Assembly (NCBI GenBank): GCA_964645405.1
Contig: CAZYCA010000044.1
Coordinates: forward strand, 124,001-188,000
Origin: JAMWDF01 sp964645405
Lineage (GTDB): Bacteria > Ratteibacteria > UBA8468 > B48-G9 > DSTR01
Direction of reading: 5' to 3'
DNA length: 64,000 bases
Shown: piece after piece, positions 42,302-50,699 of the stretch
Layout: each line of letters starts with the position of its first letter
How positions within the stretch are numbered: the stretch's first letter is position 1
Program-made: the position numbers and the translations under genes
The notes under the pieces: generated by a model
Databases searched by the model: none
Seen by the model: only the letters and a program-made list of their open reading frames with translations
Told to the model about the DNA's origin: nothing

Positions 42302-43654
42302 TTACTCCTGAATATCTTTCCGCGGGGTATAGTTTTCAAATCTGGTAAACTCCTTGAGAAATGTCAGAGTAATTACCCTGGTTGGGCCGTTCCGCTGTTT
42401 GGCGATGTTAATTTCTGCCTTGTTTCTGTTTTCTATATCATCCGGATGGTAAACCTCGTCCCGGTAAAGAAGAAGAACAAGGTCCGCATCCTGTTCAATA
42501 GCACCGCTTTCCCGCAAATCAGATAGCTCCGGACGTTTGCCTTCTCTTTTTTCCGTCTCCCGGCTTAATTGAGAAATCGCTATTACTGGAATCCGGAGTT
42601 CCTTAGCGAGAGCTTTCAGGGAAGCGGAGATTTCGCTCACTTCCTGTTGTTTGTTTTCCGCTCTTCCCCGTCCCCTCATGAGCTGCAGGTAATCTACAAT
42701 AACCAGCTGGATATTTTCTTTAGCCTTCAACCGTCTTGCTCTGGCCCGGAGTTCAAAAACATTAAGAGCCGGGGCATCGTCTATAAAGATTTTACTTTTC
42801 TCCAGTCTGGCACCAGCCATCAAAAGACGTGCCCGGTCTTCATCGGAAAGACGACCTTTACGTAACTGGTGGAGGTCAACCTTGGCTTCCACACAAAGCA
42901 GTCGCTGAACCAGCTGTTCTTTACTCATTTCCAGACTGAAGATAAGACTGGCCAGCCCGGCATCTGATACATTCAGGGCAATATTACACGCCAGGGAGGT
43001 TTTCCCCATAGAAGGACGGGAGGCAATAATTACCAGGTCAGAAGGCTGTAACCCTGTGGTAGCATTGTCCAGGTCGCGAAAACCGGTGGGAATTCCGGTA
43101 ACAAATCCGTCGCCGCTATGAAGCCGCTCAATAGTTTCTACTGCTTCGTGAACCAGGTCTTTAATGGGATAAGCCTCTTTTTCGATCCGGTGCTGGGAAA
43201 TTTCAAAAATAAGAGATTCCGCCTTGTCCAGAAGGGTCTCTACTTCTTCTGGTTCTTCAGAAGCTTCAGTGATGACGGAGGTAGCCACACCAATTAAACT
43301 GCGCAGGACATATTTGTCCTTAACAATTCTTATGTAGTCCTCCACATGGGCTGCGGTGGGAACCATCTCGACTAACTGGGAGAGATACTCTACGCCGCCA
43401 ATATTTTCTAACTGGCCAATGCTTTTCAGTTGTTCTGTCAGGGTGATAAGGTCACATGGCTGGTTCCGTTCAAAGATGGTCATCATTGCCTGGAAGATTT
43501 CCTGATGGATTCTGGAATAGAAGTATTCCTTCCGTACGGATTCAAAGGCTTTTATCTTAGCCTCTTCGTCAATCAGCATGCACCCCAGGAGTGCCTGTTC
43601 AGCCTCCAGGTTCTGGGGGGGGATGCGTTCCCCGGCCAAACTTTTCGAGTGCAT
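42302..43654 (-). CDS. dnaB: replicative DNA helicase
   Basis: 450 residues of DnaB. The N-terminal helical domain begins with PPQNLEAEQALLGCML; the RecA-like motor has Walker A SRPSMGKTS, Walker B VIVDYLQLM and SGAIEQDADLVLLLYR. No intein is present. It starts one base after the rplI stop, part of the classical rpsF-ssb-rpsR-rplI-dnaB cluster. It works with the primase at 11049-12797. Confidence 0.95.
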   Translation of the reverse strand: MHSKSLAGERIPPQNLEAEQALLGCMLIDEEAKIKAFESVRKEYFYSRIHQEIFQAMMTIFERNQPCDLITLTEQLKSIGQLENIGGVEYLSQLVEMVPTAAHVEDYIRIVKDKYVLRSLIGVATSVITEASEEPEEVETLLDKAESLIFEISQHRIEKEAYPIKDLVHEAVETIERLHSGDGFVTGIPTGFRDLDNATTGLQPSDLVIIASRPSMGKTSLACNIALNVSDAGLASLIFSLEMSKEQLVQRLLCVEAKVDLHQLRKGRLSDEDRARLLMAGARLEKSKIFIDDAPALNVFELRARARRLKAKENIQLVIVDYLQLMRGRGRAENKQQEVSEISASLKALAKELRIPVIAISQLSRETEKREGKRPELSDLRESGAIEQDADLVLLLYRDEVYHPDDIENRNKAEINIAKQRNGPTRVITLTFLKEFTRFENYTPRKDIQE

Positions 43655-43655
43655 G

Positions 43656-44105
43656 TTATGTTTCTCGCACCAGCCACAATTTTACCTCAGCCTCTACGTT
43701 TTCCCCCAGTTGTACAGCTATGTGGTAGATATCCAGTTTTTTCAAGACCTGGTCCAGAATTATCTGGTGCCGGTCAATCTCTATGCCGGTTTGTTCTTTT
43801 ATGGCAGTGGCAATATCTTCAGCGGTAACAGCACCAAAAAGTTTATCATCCTGGCCGGCCCTGACCCTGATGGTGATAGATGTTTTTTCCAGTTTTCTCC
43901 TGATTTCTTCAGCCTGAAGACGGCGTTTTTTTGCCTGCAGTCGTTTTTGCTCTTCCTGTTTCTTTAGTTGTTTCAACACCGATTCCGTAGCTTCAGCTGC
44001 CAGCCCCCTGGGGAGTAAATAATTTCTTGCGTACCCTGGTTTAACTTCCTTTATTTCTCCCTTCCCGGCCTGTCCAGGTACATCCTGAAGAAAAACCACT
44101 TTCAT
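43656..44105 (-). CDS. rplI: 50S ribosomal protein L9
   Basis: 149 residues, the normal L9 length. The N-terminal RNA-binding domain has MKVVFLQDVPGQAGKGEIKEV and the signature GYARNYLLPRGLA; a long connecting helix and a C-terminal domain follow. AGGAG precedes the ATG. Confidence 0.96.
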   Translation of the reverse strand: MKVVFLQDVPGQAGKGEIKEVKPGYARNYLLPRGLAAEATESVLKQLKKQEEQKRLQAKKRRLQAEEIRRKLEKTSITIRVRAGQDDKLFGAVTAEDIATAIKEQTGIEIDRHQIILDQVLKKLDIYHIAVQLGENVEAEVKLWLVRET

Positions 44106-44113
44106 TTTTTCTC

Positions 44114-44329
44114 CTATATTTGAATATAAGGAAGCAATCCTACGAATCTTGCCCGTTTAATGGCAGCGGACAGCATCCGCTGGTGCCGCGTACATGTTCC
44201 TGTCATTTTGGAAGAAAGAATTTTCCCTCTTCCGCTTACGAAACGACGGATTTTTCCCACATCCTTATAATCAATCTCCAGAACTTTTTCCTTGCAAAAC
44301 TGACATATTTTAGCTTTCCGTTTCATCAT
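44114..44329 (-). CDS. rpsR: 30S ribosomal protein S18
   Basis: 71 residues of S18, with CQFCKEKVLEIDYKDVGKIRRF and SGRGKILSSKMTGTCTRHQR. The Cys pair at the N-terminus may bind zinc. Two adjacent ATG codons exist; GAGGAG is spaced better for the first. The start overlaps the ssb stop by 20 bases. Confidence 0.95.
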   Translation of the reverse strand: MMKRKAKICQFCKEKVLEIDYKDVGKIRRFVSGRGKILSSKMTGTCTRHQRMLSAAIKRARFVGLLPYIQI

Positions 44330-44702
44330 CAGTTATCTCCTCTTTTTCCGTAGAAGGTGTGGCAGTAGATTTTTCCAGAAATTGAATATTTTCCACATAT
44401 ACTTCCAGAGATGTCCTCTTTTCCTTGTCCACTGTTTCCCAGGAGCGGTATTTAAGTCTTCCTTCCACAAAAACCAGCTGGCCACGGCGCAAATATTCAG
44501 CGTAAAATTCTGCCTGTCTTCCCCAGGTGACAAGATTGACAAAACAGGTGTCATCTTCTTTTTTTCCCTCCCGGTTGACATATTCCCGGCTCACAGCCAG
44601 GCCGAAAGTAGCGACCGCCTGACCTGTTGTCGTATAACGCAATTCCGGGTCTCTGGTCAGTCGCCCAATCAGGAAAACTTTGTTAAGTGACGGGCTGCTC
44701 AT
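44310..44702 (-). CDS. ssb: single-stranded DNA-binding protein
   Basis: 130 residues, with an OB-fold (LNKVFLIGRLTRDPELRYT, WGRQAEFYAEYLRRGQLVFVEG) and a short acidic tail ending ITDDETES. The usual DDDIPF tip for partner binding is not present in standard form, a minor oddity. It overlaps rpsF by 20 bases and rpsR by 20 bases, as is common in this cluster. Confidence 0.94.
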   Translation of the reverse strand: MSSPSLNKVFLIGRLTRDPELRYTTTGQAVATFGLAVSREYVNREGKKEDDTCFVNLVTWGRQAEFYAEYLRRGQLVFVEGRLKYRSWETVDKEKRTSLEVYVENIQFLEKSTATPSTEKEEITDDETES

Positions 44703-45012
44703 TGCTGTTGGTGTCCCTGGGTAACTGCTTGCGCAGTAAAAATAAATACCGGAGAATATTTTCCCTGACTCTTAAAACAGGTTCCATCTTGCTCAGAAAA
44801 GATGGTTCTGCTTCCAAGTAGAACAGGTAATAGATAGCCTCTTTTCTTTTTTTGATAGGATAACATAAATTCTTTCGTCCCCACATTTCCTGCTTGACGA
44901 TGCGCGCTCCGGCTGTGTGAAGCGTGTTTTCAATAAATTTCAACTCTTCCTGGAGGTTCTCCTCAGAAAGGTCAGCCCTCAGTAGAAAACAACCTTCATA
45001 TTTTCTGGTCAT
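44683..45012 (-). CDS. rpsF: 30S ribosomal protein S6
   Basis: 109 residues of S6 (MTRKYEGCFLLRADLSEENL, WGRKNLCYPIKKRKEAIYYLFYLEA). AAGGAG lies 5 bases before the ATG. First gene of the ribosomal/replication cluster with its own promoter at 45042-45070. Confidence 0.95.
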   Translation of the reverse strand: MTRKYEGCFLLRADLSEENLQEELKFIENTLHTAGARIVKQEMWGRKNLCYPIKKRKEAIYYLFYLEAEPSFLSKMEPVLRVRENILRYLFLLRKQLPRDTNSNEQPVT

Positions 45013-45041
45013 TTTTTCTCCTTGGATTTTGATATGCCAGT

Positions 45042-45070
45042 ATGTTATCAGGATTTTACCCTGGTGTCAA
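45042..45070 (-). promoter_or_regulatory. promoter of the rpsF-ssb-rpsR-rplI-dnaB cluster
   Basis: Minus-strand perfect TTGACA (45070-45065), 17-base spacer and TAACAT (45047-45042), located between the GTPase stop and rpsF, 29 bases before the rpsF ATG. Confidence 0.6.
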
Positions 45071-45075
45071 AAAAC

Positions 45076-46044
45076 TCAGGTGTGAATCTCTACAATGTCT
45101 TTATCCTGAAGCAGGAAATCTTTACCCACAACCACAGGGTTTTCTGTTCCTGCCCGCCACAGCCTGGCGTATTTAAAGGCGTTTGGTAACTGGCGGTGAA
45201 TAGCATTAGCCAGGTCAATTACTGTGGCTGGTTCTCTCAGCGTGAAGGGAGCTTTCAAATCCGCTGGTTTACCTGGCACCTTGGTATAAATACGCAAAAC
45301 TCTTAAAACCTGAAAAATCAATGCCGGGATTTTTTCCAGGCCGGTCCTATCTTTAACAGAAATTTCCAGCCAGTCGGTGATTCTTTCCCCGTACAGCTGC
45401 TTAAAAATTTCCCTTACCGTAATTGCTGATGGTTGGTCAATTTTATTACCCACCCAGATGACTGGTTTGCTGAAGGAAAACTCTGAAGATTTCAGCAGAC
45501 CAAAACTTCCTAAGGTCCCCAGGCTATCTTCCAGTTCTTCCAGCAGGGCATCAGAAGAAAGGTCAAACAGAAAAAGCCAGCCGTCAGCCCTGCTCAGCAC
45601 TTCACGTAACCAGGGCGCGGAGATTTCCCTGGAGAGCGCCGGGGTATCAACCAGTTGAAAATAAATGTCCTGATAAGGTAACATTCCAGGAACAGGCAAT
45701 GTTGTAGTAAAAGGATAATCAGCCACTGCAGGAGTTGCTCTGGTAATTGCTGCCAGAAGCGAAGACTTTCCTGAATTAGCAGGACCGCAGATGACTATCT
45801 GTCCGGCTCCTTCTTTTTCCACAAGGAAAGAAAAAGTTTTTTTACCAGGAGGGGAGGTCTTTTCCAGTTCTTTCCTGTAGCGCGAAATTTTGGTTTTTAT
45901 TTCAGCCTGAAGTTTTTCGGAGGATTTGTGTTTTGGCATGATCGCCAGAAGCTCTTCCAGAATAGTAATTTTTTCCTGGATGCTTCTGGCTTTTTTCAGC
46001 TCTGCTTCTTTTTGATAGAATTGAGGAGGTAGGTTGGCTACCAT
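45076..46044 (-). CDS. DRG/Obg-like GTPase with TGS domain
   Basis: 322 residues. An N-terminal helical region is followed by a G domain (about 80-240): G1 GPANSGKSS, switch with PFTTTLPVPGM, G3 VDTPAL (DTPA in place of DTPG), and G4 as NKID. A C-terminal TGS domain follows (VIDLANAIHRQLPNAFKYARLW). This layout matches the DRG family, common in archaea and eukaryotes and scattered in bacteria; such GTPases act in translation. It lies between the response regulators and rpsF. Confidence 0.82.
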   Translation of the reverse strand: MVANLPPQFYQKEAELKKARSIQEKITILEELLAIMPKHKSSEKLQAEIKTKISRYRKELEKTSPPGKKTFSFLVEKEGAGQIVICGPANSGKSSLLAAITRATPAVADYPFTTTLPVPGMLPYQDIYFQLVDTPALSREISAPWLREVLSRADGWLFLFDLSSDALLEELEDSLGTLGSFGLLKSSEFSFSKPVIWVGNKIDQPSAITVREIFKQLYGERITDWLEISVKDRTGLEKIPALIFQVLRVLRIYTKVPGKPADLKAPFTLREPATVIDLANAIHRQLPNAFKYARLWRAGTENPVVVGKDFLLQDKDIVEIHT

Positions 46045-46052
46045 CGGAAAAG

Positions 46053-46442
46053 CTAACTTCCTTTTTGTTCCCTTACGATACTGCGTACCACTGTCAATAG
46101 TTTCTGTACATTATAAGGTTTGGTCATATAAAAGTCAGCGCCTATTTCATAACCTTTAATCCTGTCAGCATTATCGGTCTTTCCGGTGAGCATGACTACA
46201 GGTGTTTTGCGACTGATAGGACCAGCTTTAATCCGGCGGAGAACCTCCCAGCCATCAATTCCGGGTAAGGCTACATCCAGAATCACCAGGTCCGGTTTGT
46301 ACTGTTTAAAAGCGACCAGACCTTCTTCCCCTGATTGTGCTTCTACTACCTGGTAGCCGGCCCTTTTTAGATTCTCTCTGAGGACGGTTAAGGTATCCCG
46401 GTCGTCCTCAACAAGCAGAATTCTTTTTGGTTCTAATTCCAT
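46053..46442 (-). CDS. single-domain response regulator
   Basis: 129 residues, one receiver (CheY-like) domain and no output domain. LLVEDDRDTL holds the acidic pair, LVILDVALPGIDGWE the phosphorylated Asp, MLTGKTD the Thr/Ser switch and YMTKPY the conserved Lys. It lies 6 bases behind a similar gene and is probably a product of tandem duplication. No histidine kinase is nearby. Confidence 0.88.
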   Translation of the reverse strand: MELEPKRILLVEDDRDTLTVLRENLKRAGYQVVEAQSGEEGLVAFKQYKPDLVILDVALPGIDGWEVLRRIKAGPISRKTPVVMLTGKTDNADRIKGYEIGADFYMTKPYNVQKLLTVVRSIVREQKGS

Positions 46443-46448
46443 CCTTTC

Positions 46449-46847
46449 TTATTCCTTTGCCTTTTTGTTAATCGTTTCCTGCGCACTCTGGATAGCCTGA
46501 AGAAGAGCCTCCATGCTGAAAGGTTTTTCTAAATAGTAATCTGCACCTATAATGTAGCCGTGAAGTTTGTCCTTGTTAGAACCTTTTACTGTTAACATAA
46601 TAACCGGAATATTACGGCCACATTCCTGGGAACGGATTCTTTCCAGGACCTCCCAGCCATCAAGGCTCGGTAGCAAAACATCCAGTATTACTAAATCAGG
46701 TTTTTCCTCCCAGAATTTTTTCAAACCGGATTCTCCTGTCTCCGCAGTAATAACCTGGTAATCCATTTTTGTCAATGTCTGGGCGACGAAAAAAACAGTG
46801 TCTGGTTCGTCATCAATCACCAGTACCTTTGCTCTCTGTTTCATCAT
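46449..46847 (-). CDS. single-domain response regulator, tandem copy
   Basis: 132 residues, receiver domain only. Key residues are VIDDEPDT, the phospho-acceptor Asp in LVILDVLLPSLDGWE, MLTVKGSN and the Lys in YLEKPF. It closely resembles the neighbour at 46053-46442 (shared WEVLxRI and GADYY/GADFY segments). Two adjacent ATG codons offer alternative starts. It lies 31 bases behind the HAD/HypE-like fusion gene. Confidence 0.88.
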   Translation of the reverse strand: MMKQRAKVLVIDDEPDTVFFVAQTLTKMDYQVITAETGESGLKKFWEEKPDLVILDVLLPSLDGWEVLERIRSQECGRNIPVIMLTVKGSNKDKLHGYIIGADYYLEKPFSMEALLQAIQSAQETINKKAKE

Positions 46848-46878
46848 TTAGATTATATCACAGAAACTTATTTTTCCT

Positions 46879-48525
46879 TCAAGGCAACCTGGTAATTTCG
46901 TCCTGCGGGAAGGAAGGCAATGGTCTTTCCTTCATTCCCTCTTTTAAAATTAACCCTTCCTTACAATCTGTTGCCTCGCCAATCACCCAGCAGGGAATCC
47001 TCCGCCGGCGTGCCTGCTGCCGGGCTTTCTCCGCTTCCTCCGGGGGTAGAACAACCAGGATACACCCCGAAGAAATTATCCCCAGGGGGTCCAATCCATA
47101 ATACTCAGCCAGTAACTTGGCTGGAGGATAGAATCTTATTTTTTCTGCCTGGATTCTGAAGCCTGCTGCGCATAGTTGTGATATTTCTTTGATGGCAGTA
47201 GCCAGTCCGCCTTCGGTAGGGTCATGCATGACGCGTACAGGGAAATTCTTCCAGAACCAGCAAGCTTCTTTAACCACGACCAGACCGGGATTCTCCAGGC
47301 AGTTTTCTGCCTGTCTGAGGAGCCTGGCAGGAAAATGTTTTTTCAGTTCATTTCTTTTTGTCCGGGCAATAATGGACGCAGCCTCTATTCCCGCAGGACG
47401 CACCAGAAGTAGTTTGTCCCCTTTTTTAACTCTGCCAGCACTAAAGCGACTGACAGGATAACCTCCTATGGTAGCAGAAACCACCGGGGTATTTACAGAA
47501 CAGGAAAATTCTGTATGACCACCAATCCAGGTTATCTTCCATTTATCACACCGGGCACTGATTTGTGCGAATAGGTTCTGGATATAAGGTAAAGTTGTAC
47601 CTGGAGGGAAAAGCAGTGTCGTGACCAACCAGGCAGGTCTGGCGCCAGAAACAGCAATGTCATTAATATTAATGGCTAAAAGGTAGGTGGCAATATCCTT
47701 GTTCACCAGCGTAACCGGGTCACTGCTGATAGAAAGAATTTTTCTGTTCTGTCTGATAAGGGCACTATCGGTGCCGATGGATGGTCCGACTACCAGTTCA
47801 TTAGTACTTTTTATGTATTTTCGCAGTAGTCCGTCTAAAAATTCTAAAGGGAGTTTACCAGCAGGAAACCCTTTTATCCCTAAAAGGAAAGGGATTTGCC
47901 GGACATCTTGTAAGACAAAATCTGCCCCTGCCTGCAAAAGCGTGTTCCAGCTTCCTGCCCCGGTCAGTAAACCTGCAGTCCAGAGGCGAAGTTTTTTCCC
48001 TGCCTGGATTTCAAAGGGATGGTCTCCTACAACTATTGCCTGCTCTGGTCTTATTTTTAAGCACCGCAGGGCATGACGTAGATGTTCCGGGTCAGGTTTA
48101 ACCTTTTTGACATCGTCACGGGTAAGTAGAACATCACAAACAAACCCGTACTTTTTCACAACTGGTAGGACTGCCCGGCGACAGTTGCGGGTAATAATGG
48201 CTATGGAGAAACCGTGTTCTTTCAGTTTCTCTAAGATGGCAGGACTATCCGCTACAGGTTTTGCCTTGCTGGCTGCCAGAAGTTCCTCTTTTTCTATCAA
48301 GCTCAAGGCTTCCTGACAAAAACCGGTCCCTGATTTCTTTGGTTGCAGACCGCTTAAGTATTCCACCATTTCAAGTGCTGGCAGAGATTTTCTGGGTAGT
48401 CTCAGTCCCTGATTCTTAGCCAGTGCCTCAAGCCTGTAGTGGATTTGTTGAAAGTCAATACCAGACCGGACAAGCGTGCCATCAAAATCAAAAATAACAG
48501 CGCGGATGGCAGATAAGTCTTTCAT
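46879..48525 (-). CDS. HAD phosphatase fused to a HypE/AIR-synthase-like domain
   Basis: 548 residues in two parts. Residues 1-215 are a HAD-type phosphatase of the phosphoglycolate-phosphatase class: DFDGT (Asp13 and Asp15), TRN motif II, the Lys of VKPDPEH and GDHPFEIQAGKK. Residues 235-545 resemble the PurM/HypE/AIR synthase-related fold: an N-terminal glycine-poor ATP region (SSDPVTLVN), NDIAVSGARP, and HDPTEGGLATAIKEI, which matches the HypE DPTRGGLA signature. No hydrogenase genes are nearby, so HypE function is unlikely. The fusion suggests a kinase/phosphatase or dehydration step on the same small molecule. Confidence 0.78.
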   Translation of the reverse strand: MKDLSAIRAVIFDFDGTLVRSGIDFQQIHYRLEALAKNQGLRLPRKSLPALEMVEYLSGLQPKKSGTGFCQEALSLIEKEELLAASKAKPVADSPAILEKLKEHGFSIAIITRNCRRAVLPVVKKYGFVCDVLLTRDDVKKVKPDPEHLRHALRCLKIRPEQAIVVGDHPFEIQAGKKLRLWTAGLLTGAGSWNTLLQAGADFVLQDVRQIPFLLGIKGFPAGKLPLEFLDGLLRKYIKSTNELVVGPSIGTDSALIRQNRKILSISSDPVTLVNKDIATYLLAININDIAVSGARPAWLVTTLLFPPGTTLPYIQNLFAQISARCDKWKITWIGGHTEFSCSVNTPVVSATIGGYPVSRFSAGRVKKGDKLLLVRPAGIEAASIIARTKRNELKKHFPARLLRQAENCLENPGLVVVKEACWFWKNFPVRVMHDPTEGGLATAIKEISQLCAAGFRIQAEKIRFYPPAKLLAEYYGLDPLGIISSGCILVVLPPEEAEKARQQARRRRIPCWVIGEATDCKEGLILKEGMKERPLPSFPQDEITRLP

Positions 48526-48556
48526 CTCATTTTATTTTACGCTGTTTACGGAAAGA

Positions 48557-48585
48557 TGGAAAGTCTCTGCTACTGATGATATAAT
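48557..48585 (+). promoter_or_regulatory. promoter of the kinase/phosphoesterase pair
   Basis: Perfect TATAAT (48580-48585) with TGGAAA (48557-48562, four of six) at 17 bases, 38 bases upstream of the first possible start of the kinase gene. Confidence 0.45.
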
Positions 48586-48623
48586 GAGCGATAAATCTCT
48601 GTTCTTTTGCTGGTTTTTGCAGG

Positions 48624-49424
48624 ATGACATCAAGGCGGGCAATTGTGAAAGTCCCGGCAGAGTATAAAGTAAAACTAACTGGCGTAGCGCTGGGTTCTTA
48701 TGTCATTGAGGAAAAGATCTGGCAGGGTGCTACATCCACTGTTTACCGGGCAAAAGGTAACCAGGCGGCTCCGTTCGGTTCGGTTGTAGCAATTAAGGTT
48801 TTACATCCTTACCGGGATTCTCCGGTATACCAGAGACAGTTTTTGTGGGAGGCCAGTCTATTAAGAAAACTGCGGCATCCTAATGTTATACGTGCTTATG
48901 AGACAGGCCGTCTGGAGAATCTTCTTTTCTTCTACATGGAGTTTGTCCACGGGGAAAGCCTGCGACAGATTATGACGGAGAGGGAGTTAACTTTAGAACA
49001 ATGTTTTTATTTTATTCTGGAAATTGGGAAGGCCTTGAGTTATATTCATACCCGCGGCATCATCCACCGGGATATCAAGCCGGAAAATATTCTGATTTCT
49101 CTTGATTTCTCCGAGGTGAAGGTAATCGACTTTGGTTATGCAGGTTACCTTCGCCGGCACTGGTGGCAGAAGGACAGCAGTCTGGTGGGAGGAACACAAC
49201 CTTATATGGCACCGGAGCTTGCCCGCGGGGAAGGTGACCAGCGCTGTGATATTTTTTCTTTAGGTGTAATAATAGGAGAGCTACTTGTTCCCCGTCTGGA
49301 CCGGCGGCAGGAAGTTTTGAAAGATATTATCCACCGGGCTACTCACCCGCTTGTCTGGAAACGTTTTTCCACGGTTGGCCAGTTGCTTCAGGCCTGCCAT
49401 TATCTTTTCCAGGATGTCTGGTGA
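48624..49424 (+). CDS. Hanks-type serine/threonine protein kinase
   Basis: 266 residues comprising a complete eukaryotic-like kinase domain: glycine loop GATSTVYRA, catalytic Lys in VAIKVL, HRDIKPENIL catalytic loop, DFG (VIDFGYAG) and APE (MAPEL). There is no membrane helix or sensor domain, so it is a soluble kinase. The start is uncertain: the ATG at 48624 has GCAGG immediately before it, whereas a GTG at 48645 has AAGGCGGG at good distance. The phosphoesterase gene follows after 7 bases, which suggests a linked function. Targets are unknown. Confidence 0.85.
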   Translation: MTSRRAIVKVPAEYKVKLTGVALGSYVIEEKIWQGATSTVYRAKGNQAAPFGSVVAIKVLHPYRDSPVYQRQFLWEASLLRKLRHPNVIRAYETGRLENLLFFYMEFVHGESLRQIMTERELTLEQCFYFILEIGKALSYIHTRGIIHRDIKPENILISLDFSEVKVIDFGYAGYLRRHWWQKDSSLVGGTQPYMAPELARGEGDQRCDIFSLGVIIGELLVPRLDRRQEVLKDIIHRATHPLVWKRFSTVGQLLQACHYLFQDVW

Positions 49425-49431
49425 TTGTCCT

Positions 49432-50172
49432 ATGAAGTACGGTATTCTAACAGATATTCATGGTAATCTGGAAGCCCTCCAGGTAGTTTTGAATTTTCTG
49501 GAAGAAAAAGGGGCTGAGGTAATAGTGGTACCCGGTGATGTGGTGGGCTATGGAGCAAATCCCGGGGAATGTTTAGAGTTACTTGTGAAAAGGAATGTTT
49601 TGCTGGTGCGGGGCAATCATGAAGAAGCATTACTTTCCGGAAATATTTCTCATCTGAGGGCTGGAGCCCGGGCAGCCATTACCTGGACCAGACAGCGGCT
49701 GAATCAGGACTGGATGGATTTTCTCAGTAAATGGCCCGGCTGGCTGGTAGAAAAGGACTTTTTTGTCTGCCATGGTTCACCGGATAATCTGCTTTCAGGA
49801 TATGTGTACTCTATCTCCGCAGCCAGAAAAGCTTTTGCCTGCCTGAACTATTATGTTTGTTTTCATGGACATACTCACTACCCCTGTGGTTACCGGCAGA
49901 AAAAAGACGGTAATTTTGTGGAGATGATACCGGCTGATTTCAACGGGAAAATGAATCTTCGGCTGGACCCTGATTGGAGATACCTGATTAATGCTGGCAG
50001 TGTGGGACAGCCCAGAGACGGGCTACCACTGGCTTGCGCAGGAATTTACGACGATGTGGCTATGACTTTTACTCTGGAAAGACTGAACTATCCTGTGGAC
50101 CAGGCCAGGGAAAAAATCTTAGCCTGTGGATTACCAGCTTCTTTAGGAAACAGGCTGCTGCGGGGAGTTTAA
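49432..50172 (+). CDS. metallophosphoesterase (calcineurin-like)
   Basis: 246 residues of the calcineurin-like fold: LTDIHGNLEAL, GDVVGYG, RGNHE and HGHTHYP are the five metal-binding blocks of the YfcE/diadenosine-tetraphosphatase-like class. The ATG at 49432 gives the family-typical MKYGILTDIHGN start; two upstream in-frame ATGs (49351, 49414) overlap the kinase gene. It may dephosphorylate a protein or nucleotide in the context of the preceding kinase. It overlaps the convergent secreted-protein gene by 4 bases. Confidence 0.82.
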   Translation: MKYGILTDIHGNLEALQVVLNFLEEKGAEVIVVPGDVVGYGANPGECLELLVKRNVLLVRGNHEEALLSGNISHLRAGARAAITWTRQRLNQDWMDFLSKWPGWLVEKDFFVCHGSPDNLLSGYVYSISAARKAFACLNYYVCFHGHTHYPCGYRQKKDGNFVEMIPADFNGKMNLRLDPDWRYLINAGSVGQPRDGLPLACAGIYDDVAMTFTLERLNYPVDQAREKILACGLPASLGNRLLRGV

Positions 50173-50627
50173 TGCTGAACAGATTGCGGACAGAGTTTTT
50201 CCAGCGCCTGAACCATTTCCCTGAGGAATCGGGGAAGAAGGTTTTTCTCCTGGAATATCTGGGACCAGCTTTTTTCAGCACGTTTGGTGATAACCTCCTT
50301 CCAGTTTTCCCCTGTCTGAGAAGCCACAGCGTAACTGATGATAGCATCCAGGAAGGAAAACTTCTTCCTCATCTGGTTAAACTCCGCCTTTTTTACCCGG
50401 CAACCAGCCAGGATTCTGGTGACAATTTCTTCTGCTCTAGCCGGTACGGTAGCTTTCTTCACAATTTCTAAGGCTGCTGTATAGAGTGTCAGCTCATCTT
50501 CTTGACCGTCTTTCATTGCTTGTTTGATAAGGTTCAGGGTGTTTTCCACTTCAGTATAGTCGGCCGGTTTTACTGCTGCCATAACAAGCCCTGTCATGAG
50601 AACTAACACAACCAGAATTTTTCTCAT
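50169..50627 (-). CDS. small secreted protein of unknown function
   Basis: 152 residues with a clear signal peptide (MRKILVVLVLMTGLVMAAVK). The mature part is a helical, Lys/Glu-rich domain of about 130 residues with no family I can name. An AGGGGGG-like stretch precedes the ATG (GGGGGGACA on the minus strand). It is divergent from pyrR and its 3' end overlaps the phosphoesterase gene by 4 bases. Confidence 0.65.
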   Translation of the reverse strand: MRKILVVLVLMTGLVMAAVKPADYTEVENTLNLIKQAMKDGQEDELTLYTAALEIVKKATVPARAEEIVTRILAGCRVKKAEFNQMRKKFSFLDAIISYAVASQTGENWKEVITKRAEKSWSQIFQEKNLLPRFLREMVQALEKLCPQSVQH

Positions 50628-50687
50628 TGTCCCCCCCTGTTGTTTCTTCTCCCTTTTACTGGCTTACTCAGGGATACCAAAATATGC

Positions 50688-50693
50688 TATCAT
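50688..50693 (+). promoter_or_regulatory. possible -10 box of pyrR, close to the start codon
   Basis: TATCAT (five of six consensus bases) lies 6 bases before the pyrR ATG. The -35 region is poor. If real, the pyrR mRNA would be leaderless, and there is no room for a PyrR attenuator upstream of the gene. Confidence 0.3.
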
Positions 50694-50699
50694 AAACGC

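Noticed and set aside
46879..48525. Hydrogenase maturation protein HypE
   Set aside because: The C-terminal half resembles HypE, but the HAD fusion, the absence of any hyp or hydrogenase gene, and the missing C-terminal Cys argue against it.
50628..50699. PyrR-type attenuator upstream of pyrR
   Set aside because: No terminator/antiterminator pair or conserved PyrR-binding loop can be drawn; the candidate -10 box is too close to the ATG.
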